64,000 nt of DNA from GAS188 sp963794475 (GTDB lineage: Bacteria > Pseudomonadota > Alphaproteobacteria > Rhizobiales > Beijerinckiaceae), in assembly GCA_963794475.1 (NCBI GenBank), contig CAWCDW010000002.1:1-64000 (forward strand), written 5' to 3'. How positions within the stretch are numbered: position 1 is the stretch's first letter; the number at the start of each line of letters is the position of its first letter. The notes beneath the pieces were generated by a model. The model worked only from the letters and a program-made list of their open reading frames with translations. It did not search any database and was not told the DNA's origin. Shown here in pieces: positions 10,052 through 18,106 of this stretch. The position numbers and the translations under genes are program-made.

Positions 10052-11590
10052 TTGGAACAACGCGCGCCCGACCCGTTCGACCTCCTCGTCATTGGCGGGG
10101 GCATCAATGGATGCGGCATCGCGCGTGACGCGGCAGGTCGCGGCCTCACGGTTATGCTGGTGGAACAGGGCGACCTCGCACAAGGAACGTCTTCGGCGTC
10201 GACGAAGCTCATCCACGGGGGCTTGCGCTATCTGGAGCAATTCGAGTTCCGTCTCGTTCGCGAGGCACTGCAGGAGCGCGAGCGCCTCCTCAACTCAGCC
10301 CCGCACATCATCTGGCCGCTGCGTTTCGTGCTTCCCCACGATCGTGGCGTCCGCCCGGCATGGCTCGTTCGGCTCGGGCTCTTTTTCTACGATCATCTCG
10401 CGGCGCGCGAGCGATTGCCGGGCTGCGAAACGCTTCGCCTGGCGACGCACCCTTACGGCGAAGCCTTGCAACCCAGGTTTCAGACCGGCTTTGCCTATTC
10501 GGACTGCGCTGTCGACGACAGCCGCCTCGTCGTGCTGTGTGCGATCGATGCCAGGGAACGCGGCGCCGACATTGCGCTGCGCACCCGTTTCGTTTCAGCG
10601 CGTCGTGTCGATGATCTCTGGGAAGCCGTGCTGGAGGATATGAATACCGGCGTGAAGCGCGGGCTTCGCGCACGCACGCTCGTCAATGCGGCAGGCCCCT
10701 GGGTCGCCGAGGTGCTGGGATCTCGGCTCGGCGTCAATTCCTCGAAAAGGGTGAGGCTCATCAAGGGAAGCCATCTCGTCACGCGCCGCCTCTATCGTGG
10801 CGAGCACGCCTACATTCTCCAAAATCCGGACAAGCGGATCGTGTTCACGATCCCTTACGAGAACGACTTCACCTTGATCGGAACGACCGACGTTCCCTAT
10901 CATGAAGGGCCGCACGCGATCCGCATCAGCGAAGAGGAAACCGGGTATTTGCGCGAGAGCGTCGCCCTCCATCTGCGCACCCAGATCGCGCCTGAGGACA
11001 TCGTGTGGACCTACGCCGGTGTTCGTCCTCTCTTCGATGATGGTTCGATCACCGCCTCGGTCGTCACACGAGATTATGTGTTCGACCTCGACGCACCCCA
11101 TGGCGCGCCCCCGGCCCTTTCCGTTTTCGGCGGCAAGATCACGACTTTTCGCCGCCTCGCCGAGCACGCCATGGACGCGCTGTCGCGCTTTTTTCCGGGG
11201 CTCAAGCCCGCATGGACTGAAAGCGCGACCTTGCCGGGTGGCGACATCCCGAAGGGCGATTTCGACGCATTCCTTGTGGATTTGAAGGCCCGAAAGCCCT
11301 TCCTCGAAGCTTCGGCGGCGCGCCGGCTTGCCCGGGCCTACGGCACACGCGTCGATGCCTTTCTCGGCGAGGCGCGTCGCCAGGCCGACCTCGGGCGGGA
11401 TTTCGGCGTGGGCTTCAGCGAGGCTGAGATCGAGTATCTCCTGCAAGCCGAATGGGCGCGAAGTGCCGATGACATTCTGTGGCGGCGCAGCAAGCTCGGC
11501 TTGCACCTCCCGCAGGCAATCATCGCGGATATCGGACGATATCTCGAGGCGCCCCGGGGAACCCGCGCCGCCGCAACGAAGAACGCCTGA
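10052..11590 (+). CDS. glpD: Glycerol-3-phosphate dehydrogenase, aerobic, FAD-dependent
   Basis: Oxidises sn-glycerol 3-phosphate to dihydroxyacetone phosphate and passes electrons to quinone at the inner membrane. The protein (512 residues) opens with the FAD dinucleotide fold VIGGGINGCGIARDAAGRG, followed by the family motif TSSASTKLIHGGLRYLEQ, FTIPYENDFTLIGTTD and TYAGVRPLFDD, and the C-terminal GlpD domain. I prefer the TTG at 10052, preceded by GAGG with five-base spacing, over the GTG at 10046 that overlaps that site. glpK follows 49 bases later, giving a glycerol utilisation unit; no glpF or glpR is seen nearby. Confidence 0.95.
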   Translation: MEQRAPDPFDLLVIGGGINGCGIARDAAGRGLTVMLVEQGDLAQGTSSASTKLIHGGLRYLEQFEFRLVREALQERERLLNSAPHIIWPLRFVLPHDRGVRPAWLVRLGLFFYDHLAARERLPGCETLRLATHPYGEALQPRFQTGFAYSDCAVDDSRLVVLCAIDARERGADIALRTRFVSARRVDDLWEAVLEDMNTGVKRGLRARTLVNAAGPWVAEVLGSRLGVNSSKRVRLIKGSHLVTRRLYRGEHAYILQNPDKRIVFTIPYENDFTLIGTTDVPYHEGPHAIRISEEETGYLRESVALHLRTQIAPEDIVWTYAGVRPLFDDGSITASVVTRDYVFDLDAPHGAPPALSVFGGKITTFRRLAEHAMDALSRFFPGLKPAWTESATLPGGDIPKGDFDAFLVDLKARKPFLEASAARRLARAYGTRVDAFLGEARRQADLGRDFGVGFSEAEIEYLLQAEWARSADDILWRRSKLGLHLPQAIIADIGRYLEAPRGTRAAATKNA

Positions 11591-11639
11591 ACGACATCAC
11601 CGGCGCCGAAGACAGCGTCGCATCAGCCGGGAACCTGCC

Positions 11640-13136
11640 GTGTCGACATATGTAGGCTCCATCGATCAGGGGACGACGAGCACGCGCTTCATCCTGTTCG
11701 ATCGCGAAGGCGATATCGTTGCGAGCGAGCAGAAGGAGCATGCGCAGCTCTATCCGAAGCCGGGTTGGGTAGAGCATGATCCGGTCGAGATCTGGCGCAA
11801 CACGCAAAGCGTGATCTCGGGCGCGATGGCGAAGGCTCGGCTGGCGCCCGAGGAGCTTTCCTCGATCGGCATCACCAACCAGCGCGAGACGACCCTCCTG
11901 TGGGACCGTGCCACCGGCGCCCCGCTCCACAATGCGCTCGTCTGGCAGGATACGCGCACCGATCGTCTCGTCGCGCATTTCGCCGCTGACGGCGGCCAGG
12001 ACCGCCTGCGCGCCAAGACGGGCTTGCCGCTCGCCACTTATTTTTCCGGCCTCAAGCTCGCCTGGCTCTTGGAGAATGTGCCCGGCGCGCGCGGGAAGGC
12101 CGCGGCCGGTGACGCCTTGTTCGGAAACATCGACAGTTGGCTGGTCTGGAACTTGACGGGAGGGACGAGGGGCGGTCTTCACGTCACCGATGTCACCAAT
12201 GCCTCGCGTACGCAGCTCATGGATCTTGCGACGCTCGATTGGGATCCGGACATCCTTTCGCTTTTCGACATTCCGCGCGCATGTCTGCCGGCAATCCGTT
12301 CCTCGAGCGAAATCTATGGCGCCTGCGTCGAGCCGCTACAGGGCGTCGCCATCGCCGGCATCCTCGGTGATCAGCAGGCGGCCCTCTTCGGGCAAGCTTG
12401 CCTGAGGCCCGGCGAGGCCAAGAACACCTACGGCACCGGTTGCTTCATGCTGATGAACACCGGCGAGACGCCTTTCCCTTCGTCTTCCGGCCTCCTGACG
12501 ACACTCGGCTACAAGCTCGGCGACGCGAGGCCGGTCTTCGCCCTGGAAGGCTCGATCGCGATCACCGGCGCGCTCGTGCAATGGCTTCGCGACAATCTCG
12601 GCATCATCGCGACGAGCGCCGAGGTCGAGAGCTTGGCACGCAGTGTCAAGGACAATGGCGATGTCTTTGTCGTTCCAGCCTTTTCCGGCCTTTATGCGCC
12701 CTATTGGCAGGAAAGCGCGCGCGGCGTGATCGCGGGCCTCACGCGTTACGCCAACAAGGGGCATATCGCCCGAGCCGCGCTCGAGGCGACCGCGTTTCAA
12801 GTGCGCGATGTGCTAGACGCGATGGTCAAGGATTCCAAGGTCGAAATTCGAGAATTGCGCTGCGACGGCGGCATGGTGGTGAACGAGCTTCTCATGCAAT
12901 TCCAGGCCGATATTCTCGACGTGCCGGTGGTGCGCCCGAAAGTCATCGAAACGACCGCGCTGGGCGCCGCTTATGCAGCTGGCCTCGCGACTGGTTATTG
13001 GAAGAGCAGCGACGACATCCGGGGCAATTGGCGCAGCGACAAGCGCTGGCAGCCCTCCATGGCGGGAAGCGAACGCTCGAGACTCTACGCCTCTTGGAAG
13101 AAAGCGGTTTCCCGCTCACTCGATTGGGCGCGCTGA
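11640..13136 (+). CDS. glpK: Glycerol kinase
   Basis: Phosphorylates glycerol to glycerol 3-phosphate, the substrate of the upstream GlpD. The protein is 498 residues, the usual FGGY-family length. It shows the N-terminal phosphate loop SIDQGTTSTR, the QRETT active-site segment, VWQDTRT, NTYGTGCFMLMNTG and the C-terminal TTALGAAYAAG. The GTG at 11640 is chosen because the protein aligns from STYVGSIDQG; a longer open frame upstream overlaps glpD and has no similarity. It ends 11 bases from a converging ABC transporter gene. Confidence 0.96.
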   Translation: MSTYVGSIDQGTTSTRFILFDREGDIVASEQKEHAQLYPKPGWVEHDPVEIWRNTQSVISGAMAKARLAPEELSSIGITNQRETTLLWDRATGAPLHNALVWQDTRTDRLVAHFAADGGQDRLRAKTGLPLATYFSGLKLAWLLENVPGARGKAAAGDALFGNIDSWLVWNLTGGTRGGLHVTDVTNASRTQLMDLATLDWDPDILSLFDIPRACLPAIRSSSEIYGACVEPLQGVAIAGILGDQQAALFGQACLRPGEAKNTYGTGCFMLMNTGETPFPSSSGLLTTLGYKLGDARPVFALEGSIAITGALVQWLRDNLGIIATSAEVESLARSVKDNGDVFVVPAFSGLYAPYWQESARGVIAGLTRYANKGHIARAALEATAFQVRDVLDAMVKDSKVEIRELRCDGGMVVNELLMQFQADILDVPVVRPKVIETTALGAAYAAGLATGYWKSSDDIRGNWRSDKRWQPSMAGSERSRLYASWKKAVSRSLDWAR

Positions 13137-13147
13137 CAAAGGCCTTC

Positions 13148-14908
13148 TCAAGCCGCCCGGCGAATTCTGTTGGTATCGCGCCGCATCAGCTCCATGAACT
13201 GGTCGTCAACTTCCATCAACTCGGCGGGAGAACCGTCACGGATGATCTTTCCGGCCTTGAGCACGATGAGGCGATCGAAGCTGCGCAAGGTCGACAAGCG
13301 GTGGGCGATTGCGATCACCGTGCGCCCTCGCATCAGGCGGCTCGAAGCCTCCTTGATCATCTCCTCGAACTCATGATCGAGCGCCGAGGTCGCCTCGTCG
13401 AGCAGGAGGATGGGCGCATCCTTGAGGAAAGCGCGCGCGAGCGCGATCCTTTGGCGCTGCCCACCCGAGAGCTTCAGGCCGCGATCCCCCACGGGCGTCT
13501 GCAGCCCATCAGGGAGCGCCTCGATGAATTCATGGCAGCGCGCCGCGATTGCTGCTTTCCAGACCTGCTCGTCCGAGGCCTCGGGGCGGCTATAGCGGAT
13601 ATTCTCCAGAAGCGAGCGGTTGAAGAGCGAAATATCCTGGGGCACGACCGCCATCGCCTCATGCAGGCTGTCCTGCGTCACCTCCGAGATATCCTGCGAG
13701 CCGATGAGAATGCGCCCCTTCTCGACCGCATAGAAGCGCTGGAGCAACGCAAATAAGGTCGATTTTCCTCCACCCAACTCGCCGACGAGACCTACGCGTT
13801 GGCCGGGCTCCACATGTAGCGTGAAGCGGTCAAAGAGGCGCTGGCATCTCGGGTAGCCGAAAGAGATGTTGCTGAAAGTGACCCCGGTGCCGCCCCGAAT
13901 GAGGGGCAAGGCCTTCGGGTGGTCGCGAAACGCATGCGGCACGAGCAGGGTTTCGAGCGCTTCGGAAAGCCTTGCCATATGCTGCGTGACGTCGACGAGC
14001 GCGATGGCAAGGTCGCGTGTCGCGTAGAGGACGGAGAGGCCAAGCGTGCAGACGAGCACGACTTGCCCCGTCGTGGCCGCGCCCTCTTGCCAGAGCCGCA
14101 ACGCCCAGGCGAGCAGCCCAAGCGCGAGAATGACCGTGACCGACGCGTGTAAAAGGCGCAATCTCTCGAGGTGGATCAGGCTTCGCTGGCGTGCCGTGAC
14201 CTCACGATCCACCACCTGATCGAAGCGGCGATGCTCGCGCCGCAGGCCACCGAAGGATTTGACGAGCGAGATATTGCCGATGACGTCGATCATCTCGCCG
14301 TCGACGGCCGCGGCCTCGGTCGCGAAATGGTGGTGCAAGGGTTTGCCCGCGGCAGCGATCTTAAACATGGCATAGACGACGACGCCTGCGATGAGGATGA
14401 GGGCGGCCGCCATTTCGGTGCTGACCGTCGTCACGAGCGCAATCGCCGCGATGGTCGCGACGCAAGGCGGCAAGACATTCCAGACGAACATGTTCTCGAC
14501 GGCGAAAAAGGCGTTCGATGTCGCCGTGATGCGGCTCGTCAGGACGCCGGGGAGCCGTTCGGCGAAATAGCCTGGCGGGTGGCCGGTGAGATGTCGAAAG
14601 AGGTCGCGCCGCAAATCGCCGGTCACGCGCACGAACGCGTAGCTGGCGACCCAGCTGGCGCACCGCCAAAGCAAATTGTCCGACGCGATCAAGCCCGCGA
14701 GAAGCGCGAATGCGGACCAGGGGCTGCCGTGGACGGAGGCGTCCGAAAGCGCATCGACGAGAGCGCGCACACCATACTGCGCGCCGACCGAGCATCCCAC
14801 GCCACCGAGCACCGCGATCAAGATCAAGCCGTGCGACAACGGGCGCGCCTTGATGTAACGCGCCATGAAACCGAGCGGCCTTTTGACGTAAACGCAAAGA
14901 TCGTCCAT
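13148..14908 (-). CDS. ABC transporter, fused permease and ATPase (exporter type)
   Basis: A 586-residue half-transporter with an N-terminal six-helix type IV membrane domain (residues ~25-320) and a C-terminal nucleotide-binding domain. The Walker A is GELGGGKST, the signature LSGGQRQRIALARAF and the Walker B ILLLDEATSALD; the H-loop is AHRLST. It would work as a homodimer, in the MsbA/lipid-or-drug exporter group. The gene stands alone between glpK (convergent) and a 528-base gene-poor stretch, so context does not point to a substrate. Confidence 0.9.
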   Translation of the reverse strand: MDDLCVYVKRPLGFMARYIKARPLSHGLILIAVLGGVGCSVGAQYGVRALVDALSDASVHGSPWSAFALLAGLIASDNLLWRCASWVASYAFVRVTGDLRRDLFRHLTGHPPGYFAERLPGVLTSRITATSNAFFAVENMFVWNVLPPCVATIAAIALVTTVSTEMAAALILIAGVVVYAMFKIAAAGKPLHHHFATEAAAVDGEMIDVIGNISLVKSFGGLRREHRRFDQVVDREVTARQRSLIHLERLRLLHASVTVILALGLLAWALRLWQEGAATTGQVVLVCTLGLSVLYATRDLAIALVDVTQHMARLSEALETLLVPHAFRDHPKALPLIRGGTGVTFSNISFGYPRCQRLFDRFTLHVEPGQRVGLVGELGGGKSTLFALLQRFYAVEKGRILIGSQDISEVTQDSLHEAMAVVPQDISLFNRSLLENIRYSRPEASDEQVWKAAIAARCHEFIEALPDGLQTPVGDRGLKLSGGQRQRIALARAFLKDAPILLLDEATSALDHEFEEMIKEASSRLMRGRTVIAIAHRLSTLRSFDRLIVLKAGKIIRDGSPAELMEVDDQFMELMRRDTNRIRRAA

Positions 14909-15436
14909 TCGAGCCGCCTTTCGATCCGATCGTTGATCGCCGAGGCCGCATCGGGGCGCGACCTACCGAGCTGGCAGTAACATCGCTCGCAGGGCGCAAG
15001 CAGGACGCGTCATAATCCGAACGCGTCGATTTCGAATAGGTTTCTCAACCTTCGCGCAGGCAGCCGGCAGAGCCAGCCAACCTGGCATCGCAGCGATGCT
15101 TATTAGGTGTTGCCGTCGTTGTCTTTGAGTTTCCGCCCTGTCTCTCCTTCGGCTCCTTGAAGGGTCATGAAAGGTAGTCTTATTGAAGGCGCGTCGCGCA
15201 AAATCGCTCTTCAATCGGTGCGATGATCCTTCCGATACAGAAGATGATCTCGAGCTTACTTGCATCGCATAACACAAGCTTTTCACGACTCTCAAGACGT
15301 GCGATGCAGCCCTTCGAACTCCCAACTTTCCGATCGGACATCTTACCCAAGGGCGAGATGAACGCCGGCTGACCTTTCTCGCGGTCCCGACATGGCTGGT
15401 CTTTCTTCACTGCATATCGCCGAAGCGGGGTGGGTG
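14909..15436. other. Gene-poor stretch with one doubtful small ORF
   Basis: No recognisable gene lies in these 528 bases. On the minus strand, 15180-15341 could encode a 53-residue peptide (starts MSDRKVGSSKG, ends EERFCATRLQ) with three to four Cys and less GC-biased codons than the neighbours. Its ribosome-binding site is weak and I recognise no family. The rest, nearer 14909, should hold the promoter of the ABC exporter gene; I see no clear boxes, hairpins or repeats. Confidence 0.4.
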
Positions 15437-16753
15437 TCATTCTTCCAACGGGCGCGTTTCGGGCATCCGCATCGCCAAAAGCAAAAGGCCGCAAGCCCCG
15501 GCACAAGATAAACCGATGAGCGCCGCCGCACCGCCGAAATGATCCGCAAGATATCCGGCGATCGTGGTGCTGAGCGAGGCGCCGATGCCGACGCCGGTAC
15601 CGACCACGCCTTGCGAGAGATTGAAGCGCCCGCTATTGCGCGTCAGATCCGCGACCACGACCGGAACGAGCACGCCGAGCACGGCGGCGGAGATGCCATC
15701 GAGCGCCTGTACGAGGCAAAGCAAAAAAGGCTGGGTCACAACGGCGAGAAGAATGCCCCGGAGCGGCAAGACCGCGAAGGCGAGGAGCAGCAGCGGCCTG
15801 CGCCCCCACTGCCTGGCTTTCCGCCCCACGCGCGGCGAGAAGGCCGCGACGACGAGCTGAGGCACGACGATGCAGGCGGCGACGAGCACGGTCGCCCAAT
15901 TGCTCGAGCGCATGGTGATCATGCCGCTCACGAGCGGCAGCATCGCCGCATTGGCGAGATGGAAGAGCGCGATGCATATGGCGAAGAGGAGGAGCGGCCG
16001 ATTGGCCGCCACGCGCCGCAACCCCTGCGCCAGATTGGCCGGGTGGCGGCGAGGCACGCCCGCATGGGCACGAACGGGATCGATCTCCTCCTCTCTGATC
16101 CGGGCGAGGGAAAAGAGAGCCGGAACGCTCAAGGCCGCGGTGACGTAGAACACGCTTTCCTTGGAGAGGAAATAACCGCAGGCGCCCATGCCCGCAGCCG
16201 CAAGGCCGTTGCCGATCGAGAGGAAGCGCACATTGCGGCCGAGCCTCTCGCTGATCCCTCTATGCCCGACGAGGCCAAGACTGATCGCGATGATGGCGGG
16301 GCCGAGCACGCAGCTTGCCGCGGCGTGCAGGACGTTCGCGGTGAGCACAACGGGAAAGATCGGCATCAAGGCGAGCGCCAGGGCGCTCATGCTGATGAGC
16401 ACAAGCGAGACCGCGGCGAGACGACGTTCCGAGCGCGCCGCGTCCACCAGGGCTCCCCCCGGTATTTGTCCGACGAGCGCGATGAGCCCGCCGATCGTGA
16501 GCACGAGGCCGATGTTTACCTGGGTCCATTTATTGGCCGTGAGATAGACGGCGATGAATGGGCCAAAGCCCGTTTGCACATCGGCAACGAAGAAGGTGAA
16601 CCAATCGAGCCCGCGCAAGCTCTCGCTCGAGGGGCGGGGGGGATCCCTCGGCTCGGCGGCCAGATGCGCGACAAGCGGCGCATTGCCTTCTCGGCCATCG
16701 CGTCGCTCGGAGGACGAAGCTCGCATGCGGTTGGACGTCTGGTATCGGATCAC
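15437..16753 (-). CDS. MFS transporter
   Basis: A 438-residue major facilitator superfamily protein with about twelve hydrophobic segments and an unusually long charged N-terminus (~45 residues) before the first helix (LDWFTFFVADVQTGFGPF). The family-type loop after helix 2 reads GGALVDAARSERR. The C-terminal half has the repeated loop RKARQWGRRPLLLL. Substrate cannot be assigned; the closest feel is a drug/metabolite efflux member. Its ATG overlaps the stop of the PRC-barrel gene by four bases, so the two are coupled. The true start could be an internal ATG, since the first 45 residues have no obvious role. Confidence 0.88.
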   Translation of the reverse strand: MIRYQTSNRMRASSSERRDGREGNAPLVAHLAAEPRDPPRPSSESLRGLDWFTFFVADVQTGFGPFIAVYLTANKWTQVNIGLVLTIGGLIALVGQIPGGALVDAARSERRLAAVSLVLISMSALALALMPIFPVVLTANVLHAAASCVLGPAIIAISLGLVGHRGISERLGRNVRFLSIGNGLAAAGMGACGYFLSKESVFYVTAALSVPALFSLARIREEEIDPVRAHAGVPRRHPANLAQGLRRVAANRPLLLFAICIALFHLANAAMLPLVSGMITMRSSNWATVLVAACIVVPQLVVAAFSPRVGRKARQWGRRPLLLLAFAVLPLRGILLAVVTQPFLLCLVQALDGISAAVLGVLVPVVVADLTRNSGRFNLSQGVVGTGVGIGASLSTTIAGYLADHFGGAAALIGLSCAGACGLLLLAMRMPETRPLEE

Positions 16754-17406
16754 TTCTCGGGCGCCGCGGGTGCGGCGTTCGGGTCCGCATTTTCTTGGAC
16801 CGGCGGCTCGGTTTTCGGCTCCAGTATCGTGATCTGATCACCGGGCTTGAATTCATGGGACCCGACGACATCCTCGCGCGTGAGGTCGAGGATGATGTGG
16901 ATGGTCTTTCCTCCCGGCACGAAATGCACGGCCCGCCAGTCGACCGCGATCTTGCGGCTGCCGACGCCCAGGAACCCTCCAAAATCGATGATCGCTGCGC
17001 GAATCCCACCATTTCTATCGACGATTACATCGACGATCTGGCCCATCTTCTCGCCCGTGCGGCTCAGCGCCTCCTTCCCCAGGACGCCCTGCACATCTTG
17101 ACTGTCGAGGACGATCGTCGGGGTCTTGGCTCCCTGCTCGGGTGGAGGAACCAGCGGCAGGGGAGATTGCAGGGGTTGCGCCTGGGGGGCTTGGGGGGGC
17201 TTCGATTGCGGTAGCGCCCCGCCCTGCTGGGAGGCTTTCTCCTGCGGAGGAGCCTCTGGAGATGGCTGAGAGCCTTGCCCGGTTTGCGACTGCGTTTCCG
17301 AAGCCGCAGGCGCCTTAGCCTCCTGGGAAGACGCACTTTCCGCCGCGCAAACTAGGGAAAGGGCCAGAACGGCCACAGCCATCCTCTTACGGCGATATGC
17401 AAGCAT
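16750..17406 (-). CDS. Secreted PRC-barrel domain protein
   Basis: A 218-residue exported protein. Residues 1-27 form a Sec signal peptide (basic start, AVAVLALSLVCA core), followed by a low-complexity Pro/Gln/Ser-rich linker to about residue 95. A PRC-barrel then runs about residues 103-180 (LSRTGEKMGQIVDVIVDRNG, VGSRKIAVDWRAV). PRC-barrels occur in photosynthetic reaction centre H subunits and RimM and generally mediate protein contacts. It is probably periplasmic and tethered by the flexible linker. It is the first gene of a two-gene unit with the MFS transporter; a role in envelope stress or transport is inference only. Confidence 0.85.
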   Translation of the reverse strand: MLAYRRKRMAVAVLALSLVCAAESASSQEAKAPAASETQSQTGQGSQPSPEAPPQEKASQQGGALPQSKPPQAPQAQPLQSPLPLVPPPEQGAKTPTIVLDSQDVQGVLGKEALSRTGEKMGQIVDVIVDRNGGIRAAIIDFGGFLGVGSRKIAVDWRAVHFVPGGKTIHIILDLTREDVVGSHEFKPGDQITILEPKTEPPVQENADPNAAPAAPEK

Positions 17407-17551
17407 TGTCCCCTCCTGCGATGGCAGAAGCTCGTTTTTAGATCGCAGCGGATATTTGATGCGGCTCCCTCACATTCCCTTCTCGATGAGACGGCTTATT
17501 GCTCTGGTTTTCTCGGCGACGCGGGAGCGAATGCGCCCGGTACAGCGGTAT

Positions 17552-17574
17552 CGGCCGGGCAAAAAGCCCGGCCG
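17552..17574 (-). terminator. Stem-loop downstream of the glycine-zipper gene
   Basis: A perfect 9-bp GC-only stem (CGGCCGGGC / GCCCGGCCG) closes a five-base A (T on the minus strand) loop, 28 bases past the stop of the minus-strand gene at 17602. There is no U-tract after the stem on either strand, so it may stabilise the 3' end or be a weak terminator. Confidence 0.5.
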
Positions 17575-17601
17575 GAGCAAGATGCGAGGATCCTCGTCGG
17601 C

Positions 17602-17949
17602 CTATTGAGGCGCCGACGGATTCTTGCGCGGATAATGCACGCCCGGCGCTGCCGAACCTGCCCCTACCGGCGCCATGTGGTGATAGTGATGGTGGTAGTG
17701 GTGGTAACGGTGATGGTAGGCGGCCGGCTGAATGCCGAGCGCGCCGTTCACCCCGCCAGCGACACCGCCCGCGACGCCACCGACCGCTGCGCCTACCACC
17801 GTGCCTACCGGACCCGCAGTCCGATCGCCCGCCGAGCCTCCTACCGCCGCTCCCTGTTGCGCACCCCGCACGATCCCTTGAGCCTGAGCAACCGAGGGCA
17901 TAGCCAATAGCGTCAATCCGGCAGCGAGCGTCAAAAATCGAGTGGTCAC
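17602..17949 (-). CDS. Exported glycine-zipper protein with His/Tyr-rich segment
   Basis: A 115-residue small exported protein. The GTG at 17949 is preceded by GGAGGAG at six bases and opens directly into a signal peptide (TTRFLTLAAGLTLLAMPSVAQA). The mature part begins with a glycine-zipper stretch (VGTVVGAAVGGVAGGVAGGV, helix-packing GxxxG pattern) and then a His/Tyr cluster with ten His in 17 residues around HHRYHHYHHHYHH. Glycine-zipper proteins associate with the outer membrane or periplasm. The His cluster could bind metal (inference). The gene is followed by a stem-loop and stands alone. No named family is certain. Confidence 0.75.
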   Translation of the reverse strand: MTTRFLTLAAGLTLLAMPSVAQAQGIVRGAQQGAAVGGSAGDRTAGPVGTVVGAAVGGVAGGVAGGVNGALGIQPAAYHHRYHHYHHHYHHMAPVGAGSAAPGVHYPRKNPSAPQ

Positions 17950-18106
17950 GGCTCTCTCCTCCGATAAATTCCTCATGAGGCCTAACGACCCAGAACCGTC
18001 TGAGTTCCGCCTCTTGCCGCGCAAACGCAGCGCCATGGCTCCCACGAGAATGGCCACGTTTTCCCGGGCGAGCCGCAGGTGATCGCCGAGAAAAAAGCCG
18101 TGACGC

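Noticed and set aside
11328..11639. N-terminal extension of glycerol kinase
   Set aside because: Overlaps glpD in another frame and shows no similarity; GTG at 11640 matches the family start.
17982..18106. C-terminal continuation of the transketolase frame to 17982
   Set aside because: The Arg-rich translation after 18364 is out of the true frame; the conserved C-terminus ends at 18107 in the shifted frame.
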